A stretch of DNA of 64,000 nt, from NCBI RefSeq assembly GCF_001431415.1, contig NZ_LDJI01000027.1, positions 62,001 to 126,000 of the forward strand, read 5' to 3'. Below, piece after piece: positions 59,366 through 64,000 of the stretch. The notes under the pieces are model-generated. The model was not told where the DNA came from. It worked only from the letters and a program-made list of their open reading frames with translations, and ran no database searches. Position numbers and translations under genes: made by a program. Each line of letters opens with the position of its first letter. Positions within the stretch are counted from its first letter, which is position 1. The DNA is from Stenotrophomonas humi (GTDB taxonomy: Bacteria > Pseudomonadota > Gammaproteobacteria > Xanthomonadales > Xanthomonadaceae).

Positions 59366-61031
59366 TGTTCAACTCCGGATTGCAGGGCATATCGGCCGCG
59401 CGCCGCAAATCTTCAAGGCGAAGTACAAGATTGGCTGCCGAAGCCCGGTGCAGGTCTTCCGGAACGTCCTGGCCGTCGGTCACCCAGGTGATCGGCAGGC
59501 GGTGGTCCACCGCCACCGACAGGGCCGAACCGAAGCGGCCGGTCTCGTCCAGCTTGGTCAGCACCAGGCCCTGCGGGTTGGCGGCGCTGAAGCGGCGCAC
59601 GACCTCGTCCATGTCCTGGAAGGAGGTGTTGGCCGGCAGTACCAGCAGGGTGCGGATCTGGCCGGCGGCACGCAGCCACTGCAGCTGTGCGGTGAGCGCG
59701 CGGTCGCGCTGGCCCAGGCCGGCGGTATCGATCAGCACCAGCTTGTAGTCGGCCAGGCGTTCCAGCAGCTGATTGAGGTCGGTGCTGCTGTTGGCCTCGT
59801 GCACGGCGATGCCGAGCTGACGACCGAAGCCATACAGCTGCTCACGTGCGCCGATGCGTTGGGTGTCGGTGGTGACCAATGCCACGTCGCGGGCGGCATG
59901 GGCATTGGCAAAGCGCGATGCGAGCTTGGCGATGGTGGTGGTCTTGCCGGCACCGGTGGGGCCGACCAGCGCGATCACGCCACCGGCTTCGATCGGGTCG
60001 ATGGGCGCGATCGGCAGTTTGCGCGAGATCAGGCCCAGCATCAGGCCGCGGGCGCGGGCCGGTTCAATGTCGGCCGGGATCTGCATGACCACGTCACGCG
60101 ACAGGCCCGCATCGAAGCCGTATTCGTCCATCAGATCCAATGCGTTGCCGCGCACCGCACTGCCGCGCAGGCGTTCGTCGGTGAAGCGGTTCATTTCGCG
60201 CTCGATCATCTGGCGCATGCCGACCACTTCCTGACGCAGCTGATTGAGCTCGCGCTCGTTGCCAGGGTTGCTGATCAGCTGCGTGGTGAGGATCGGGGCG
60301 GCTTCGGCATTGGCCGGAGCTGCCGGAATCGCCGGAATCGCCGCGGCCGTGGGGGACTCTGCGAAGGCCGGCGCGGCCATTGAAGCTGTGGCAATCGCCG
60401 GCTGCGGCACCACCGCTGCCAGGGGCGCGTCGTCGTGCTGTGGCGGATCAATGAAGAAACGTGCGCGCTCGACCGGCCGTTCGCTGGCGACTTCCGGCAA
60501 CTGCGGCGCGGCGACGCGGGTCGGGGTGCTGCCTGCGGGACGGAAAACCGGCACCACCGGCGGTTCGTCGTCGCTGGCGGGCAGGGTGGCGAAGCGCTGC
60601 GCTTCGAGCTGCAGCAGCGGCTCCAGGTCATCCGAAGAAGGGCGCTTGAGCAGCGAGGCAAAACGGCTGCCCGGTGCCAGCTCGAGGCTGCTGTCGATGG
60701 AGCGGCCGGTAGCGCCGACGGCCGAGCGCGCCAGCGCTGCCACGGCCGAGGTGGTGGCGGTGACGGGCTCCGGCTCGGGCGTCCGACGCCGGGTGACGGC
60801 GGCCATGATGGCTTCGGCGGCGCTGCGCGGCTTGGCCGGTGCCGGCGCGGCCGGGCGGCTGGCTTCCAGTGCCTGCTGCACGGCGGTTTCGTCGTAATGG
60901 GCAGCTGCCACGATTTCGACGCCTTCCTCGATGCGGCGGTTGGAGAGGATGACGGCATCCGGCCCATGCTCCTTGCGCACCAGGTTCATGGCGGTGCGCA
61001 TGTCGGCGGCGACGAAACGTTTGATCTTCAT
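59352..61031 (-). CDS. flhF: Flagellar placement GTPase FlhF
   Basis: 559 residues from the ATG at 61031 (MKIKRFVAADMRTAMNLVRK, the family's usual N-terminus); the frame is open 126 nt further up. Basic N-domain, a 250-residue Ala/Pro-rich linker, then the SRP-type NG domain with GPTGAGKTTTIAKLA (G1, about residue 355), TTDTQRIGAREQL and IDTAGLGQRDR. FlhF fixes the site of the polar flagellum. Lies 160 nt after flhA. Confidence 0.94.
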   Translation of the reverse strand: MKIKRFVAADMRTAMNLVRKEHGPDAVILSNRRIEEGVEIVAAAHYDETAVQQALEASRPAAPAPAKPRSAAEAIMAAVTRRRTPEPEPVTATTSAVAALARSAVGATGRSIDSSLELAPGSRFASLLKRPSSDDLEPLLQLEAQRFATLPASDDEPPVVPVFRPAGSTPTRVAAPQLPEVASERPVERARFFIDPPQHDDAPLAAVVPQPAIATASMAAPAFAESPTAAAIPAIPAAPANAEAAPILTTQLISNPGNERELNQLRQEVVGMRQMIEREMNRFTDERLRGSAVRGNALDLMDEYGFDAGLSRDVVMQIPADIEPARARGLMLGLISRKLPIAPIDPIEAGGVIALVGPTGAGKTTTIAKLASRFANAHAARDVALVTTDTQRIGAREQLYGFGRQLGIAVHEANSSTDLNQLLERLADYKLVLIDTAGLGQRDRALTAQLQWLRAAGQIRTLLVLPANTSFQDMDEVVRRFSAANPQGLVLTKLDETGRFGSALSVAVDHRLPITWVTDGQDVPEDLHRASAANLVLRLEDLRRAADMPCNPELNNAVA

Positions 61032-61191
61032 GTTCTGGTACCGGGAGTGGGGCTGGCCCGAAGCAGCAGCGTTGGCGATGGCGGTGTCCTGCATGGCGTG
61101 GCGTGCTCCTTCGTGCGGGGGTGTCTGGTAATGGGTCAGGTGTCTGTTTTCCGTCACCGGCGCAGGTATCAGCGCCGGGTTCCGGGCTGCC

Positions 61192-63297
61192 TCAGCTGAT
61201 CGTGCCGACCAGCTTCAGCCGCTTGTCCTCCGGTACCTCGCTGTAGGCCAGGACCGACAGCGAGGGAACGCTGTGGCGGACCAGGCGCGCCAGCGCGGCG
61301 CGGACCGGCGCCGGTACCAGCACGACCGCGGGCTCGTTGCGGGCCTCCTGCTTGCCGACACAATCGGCAAGACTTTGATGGAGGCGTTCGGCGAGACCGG
61401 GTTCCAGTGCGGCACCATTGCCTTGCGTGGACTCCTGCAAGACCCGTTCCAGTTGCGGGTTGAGGGTGAACACCGGCAGCTCCGGCGACATTCCGGCGAT
61501 CTCCTGCACGATGAAACGGCCCAGCGCGTTGCGCACGGCGGCAGTGAGCGCGGCCGGGTCCTGGGTGACCGGTGCGGTTTCCAGTAGGGCTTCGGCGATC
61601 TTGCGCAGCTGGCGCACCGGGATGCGTTCGATCAGCAGGTTCTGCAGCACGCGCGCCACGGTGGACAGCGGCAACGCCTTGGGCGACAGCTCCTCGGCCA
61701 GCTTGGGGGCGCTCTTGGCCAGGGTCGCCAGCAACTGCTGCACTTCCTCATGGCCAAGCAGTTCCGGTGCGTGCTCACGGATCAGGTGCGACAGATGGGT
61801 GGCGACCACGGTGGCCGGATCAACCACGGTGTAACCCAGCGATTCGGCATGGGCGCGCTGGTGGGGCTGGATCCAGGTGGCATCCAGGCCAAAGGCCGGG
61901 TCCTTGCCGGCAATGCCTTCAAGCTTGCCCATGGCGCTGCCCGGGTCCAACGCGAGTTCGCGGTCGGGGTGGATGTCGGCCGTGGCGACCGGCACGCCAT
62001 GGATCAGCAGGCGGTAGGCGCTGGCGGGCAACTCCAGGTTGTCGCGGATATGGACTGGCGGAATCAGGAAGCCCAGGTCCTGGGTGAGCTTGCGACGCAC
62101 GCCCTTGATGCGTGCCATCAGTTCGCCGCCCTGGGTCTTGTCCACCAGTGGAATCAACCGGTAGCCGACTTCAAGGCCCAGCGGATCGACCGGGCGCAGT
62201 TCGTCCCAGCTCAGTTCGGCGGTCGGCGAGGCGGGTGGCGCCAGCCCCGGGATGCCGGTCTCGGCGCCCGCAGTGGCGGTCGCTTTCGGGTTGGCGGCAG
62301 CCGCGGTTTCGCGCTTCCAGAACTTCCAGGCCAGAAACGCCAGGATCGCGGCCAGCGTCAGGAAGGCCAGGTTCGGCATGCCCGGTACCAGGCCGACCAG
62401 TCCGATGATGCCGGCCGCGATGGCCAGCGCACGGTACTGGCCGAACACCTGACCCATCATGGCCTGGGCCATGTCCTGCGAGCGCGAGGCGCGGGTGACC
62501 AGCATGGCGACCGCGCTGGAGATCAACAGCGCCGGCAGCTGCGCCACCAGGCCGTCACCGATGGACAGCAGGGTGTAGGTGGCGGCGGCGTCGCCGAACG
62601 CCATGTCGTGCTGCAGCACGCCCACGGCCAGGCCGCCGAGCAGGTTGATGAACAGGATCAGGATGCCGGCAATGGCATCGCCACGGATGAACTTGCTGGC
62701 ACCGTCCATCGCGCCGTAGAAGTCGGCTTCCTCACGTACCTCTTCGCGACGGGCCTTGGCCTCCTCACGCGTCAGCAAACCGGCGTTGAGGTCGGCATCG
62801 ATGGCCATCTGCTTGCCGGGCATCGCGTCCAGGATGAAGCGCGCGGTCACTTCCGACACGCGCCCGGCACCCTTGGTGATGACCACGAAGTTGATGATGG
62901 TCAGGATCGCGAACACCACGATGCCGACTGCGTAGTTGCCCCCGATCACGAACTCACCGAACGCGGCGATCACCTTGCCGGCCGCTTCGTGACCGTTCTG
63001 GCCGTTGAGCAGGATCACGCGGGTGGAAGCCACGTTCAGCGCCAGCCGCAGCATCGTGGTGATCAGCAGCACGATCGGGAAGATGGTGAAATCCAGCGGC
63101 CGTTTCACATAGACCACGGCCAGCAGCACCATCAGCGAGATGGCGATGTTCAGGGTGAACAGCGCATCGAGCACCGGCGCGGCCAGTGGCACCACCACCA
63201 TCGCCAGCAGCGCCAGCACGATCAGTGGCGCGCCAAGTCCCTGACGCAGCATGTCCAGTACGCGGCGCGCGTTGACGCCCGAGGCCTGCGCACTCAT
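61192..63297 (-). CDS. flhA: Flagellar export gate protein FlhA
   Basis: 701 residues from the ATG at 63297, overlapping the flhB stop by 4 nt. About eight transmembrane helices in the first 330 residues with the FHIPEP-type loop (LRLALNVASTRVILLNG, GRVSEVTARFILDAMPGKQM), then a large cytoplasmic domain (from about 370) that docks export chaperones. Component of the type III flagellar export apparatus. Confidence 0.97.
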   Translation of the reverse strand: MSAQASGVNARRVLDMLRQGLGAPLIVLALLAMVVVPLAAPVLDALFTLNIAISLMVLLAVVYVKRPLDFTIFPIVLLITTMLRLALNVASTRVILLNGQNGHEAAGKVIAAFGEFVIGGNYAVGIVVFAILTIINFVVITKGAGRVSEVTARFILDAMPGKQMAIDADLNAGLLTREEAKARREEVREEADFYGAMDGASKFIRGDAIAGILILFINLLGGLAVGVLQHDMAFGDAAATYTLLSIGDGLVAQLPALLISSAVAMLVTRASRSQDMAQAMMGQVFGQYRALAIAAGIIGLVGLVPGMPNLAFLTLAAILAFLAWKFWKRETAAAANPKATATAGAETGIPGLAPPASPTAELSWDELRPVDPLGLEVGYRLIPLVDKTQGGELMARIKGVRRKLTQDLGFLIPPVHIRDNLELPASAYRLLIHGVPVATADIHPDRELALDPGSAMGKLEGIAGKDPAFGLDATWIQPHQRAHAESLGYTVVDPATVVATHLSHLIREHAPELLGHEEVQQLLATLAKSAPKLAEELSPKALPLSTVARVLQNLLIERIPVRQLRKIAEALLETAPVTQDPAALTAAVRNALGRFIVQEIAGMSPELPVFTLNPQLERVLQESTQGNGAALEPGLAERLHQSLADCVGKQEARNEPAVVLVPAPVRAALARLVRHSVPSLSVLAYSEVPEDKRLKLVGTIS

Positions 63298-64000
63298 GGC
63301 TTGGCTCCGGTGCCGAATTCGTCGATCTCGAAGGCCGGCTGCGACGGCATCGGGCCGGTGCGCCACTGGCGCAGTTGGTAGACGTAGGACAGGATCTGGG
63401 CGACGGCCGAATACAGTCTCACGGGGATTTCCTTGCCAAGTTGGCTTTCGCGATACAAGGCGCGTGCCAAAGGCGGTGCGGAGACGATGGCGACTTTGTT
63501 GCCGTCGGCCACCTGGCGGATGCGCAGGGCCACTTCGTCCACGCCCCGGGCAACCACGGTGGGGGCGTTCATGCGACCGCTTTCGTACTTCAGGGCGACC
63601 GCGTAGTGGGTGGGGTTGACCACCACCACGTCGGCGGTGGGCACCGCTTCCATCATCCGGCGCTGTGACATCTGCATCTGCATCTGGCGGATGCGGCCCT
63701 TGACCTCGGGGCTGCCCTCGCTTTCCTTCATCTCCCGCTTGAGCTCTTCGCGGGTCATCTTCAGCTTCCGCAGCCAGTTCCACTTCTGGTAAGGCGCGTC
63801 GATGGCGGCCAGCAACGCCAGGGCGCCGCCGGTGGCCAGCAGCAGCTTGAGCGTGAAGCCCAGGCCGTTGCTGACGGCACTTTCAAGCGGCTGGTGCAGC
63901 AGCCCGCGCAGGCTGTCCATGCTGTGCCAGATGCTCAGGCTGGCGGCGCCGCCGATGAAGGCCACGCGCAGCATCGACTTGATCAGCTCGGCCACCGCCT
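63294..64000 (-). CDS. flhB: Flagellar export protein FlhB (N-terminus off the window)
   Basis: The last 235 or so residues are visible; the frame is open to the right edge, so the start lies beyond base 64000. Transmembrane helices, the basic linker (MTREELKREMKESEGSPEVK) and the autocleavage motif NPTH (VVVNPTHYAVALKY) are present, followed by the C-terminal substrate-switch domain. FlhB cleaves itself between N and P in NPTH to change export from rod/hook to filament proteins. Confidence 0.97.
   Translation of the reverse strand, partial: AVAELIKSMLRVAFIGGAASLSIWHSMDSLRGLLHQPLESAVSNGLGFTLKLLLATGGALALLAAIDAPYQKWNWLRKLKMTREELKREMKESEGSPEVKGRIRQMQMQMSQRRMMEAVPTADVVVVNPTHYAVALKYESGRMNAPTVVARGVDEVALRIRQVADGNKVAIVSAPPLARALYRESQLGKEIPVRLYSAVAQILSYVYQLRQWRTGPMPSQPAFEIDEFGTGAKP

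Overview
The window looks like chromosomal DNA of a polarly flagellated gammaproteobacterium of the Xanthomonadaceae, most likely Stenotrophomonas or a close relative. The reasons are the high GC, the order of the flagellar-chemotaxis genes (flhB-flhA-flhF-fleN-fliA-cheY-cheZ-cheA-motCD-parC-parP), the mtnB-mtnD-mtnC group, the fabR/desCB pair and a dispersed CCCTCACCCCAACCCCTCTC hairpin repeat. Genus is an inference from gene content; no rRNA or other marker is present.

Left part (1-24 kb), metabolic and housekeeping genes: a truncated GNAT acetyltransferase, a DUF1615 lipoprotein, a FabR-type repressor divergent from a ferredoxin-reductase/fatty-acid-desaturase operon, a PhnB-like protein, an APC permease, a DUF885 lipoprotein, a metallophosphoesterase, an MgtC-like protein, three methionine-salvage genes, two tandem APC permeases, a NUDIX hydrolase, and the aconitases acnA and acnB with a VapBC-like toxin-antitoxin pair between them.

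Middle part (24-33 kb), an accessory region that looks lower in GC: a type I secretion adaptor and ABC exporter, divergent from a broken TolC-like outer-membrane gene. The TolC frame carries an internal TGA and then continues, in the same frame, into a BvgS-like hybrid sensor kinase that has lost its N-terminus. It appears to be a deletion fusion. No adhesin substrate gene is visible.

Right part (33-64 kb), all on the minus strand: chemotaxis and flagellar genes. There are two CheA, two CheY, one CheW plus a CheW-like ParP, a ParC-like ATPase, CheZ, CheR, CheD, CheB, four methyl-accepting proteins, a second stator (MotC/MotD), a YcgR-type c-di-GMP brake protein, and the flagellar number/placement genes fleN and flhF with fliA, flhA and partial flhB. 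Good sigma-28 (FliA) promoter matches, TAAA/TCAA-N15-GCCGATAN, lie upstream of motC, cheW, one receptor, and a small secreted protein that heads a receptor operon; fliA itself is in the window. The most interesting small-scale signals are two copies of a FliM-like, presumed CheY-binding motif in the second CheA, two tandem CRP/Clp-like sites beside one sigma-28 promoter, and the poly-HAMP receptors.
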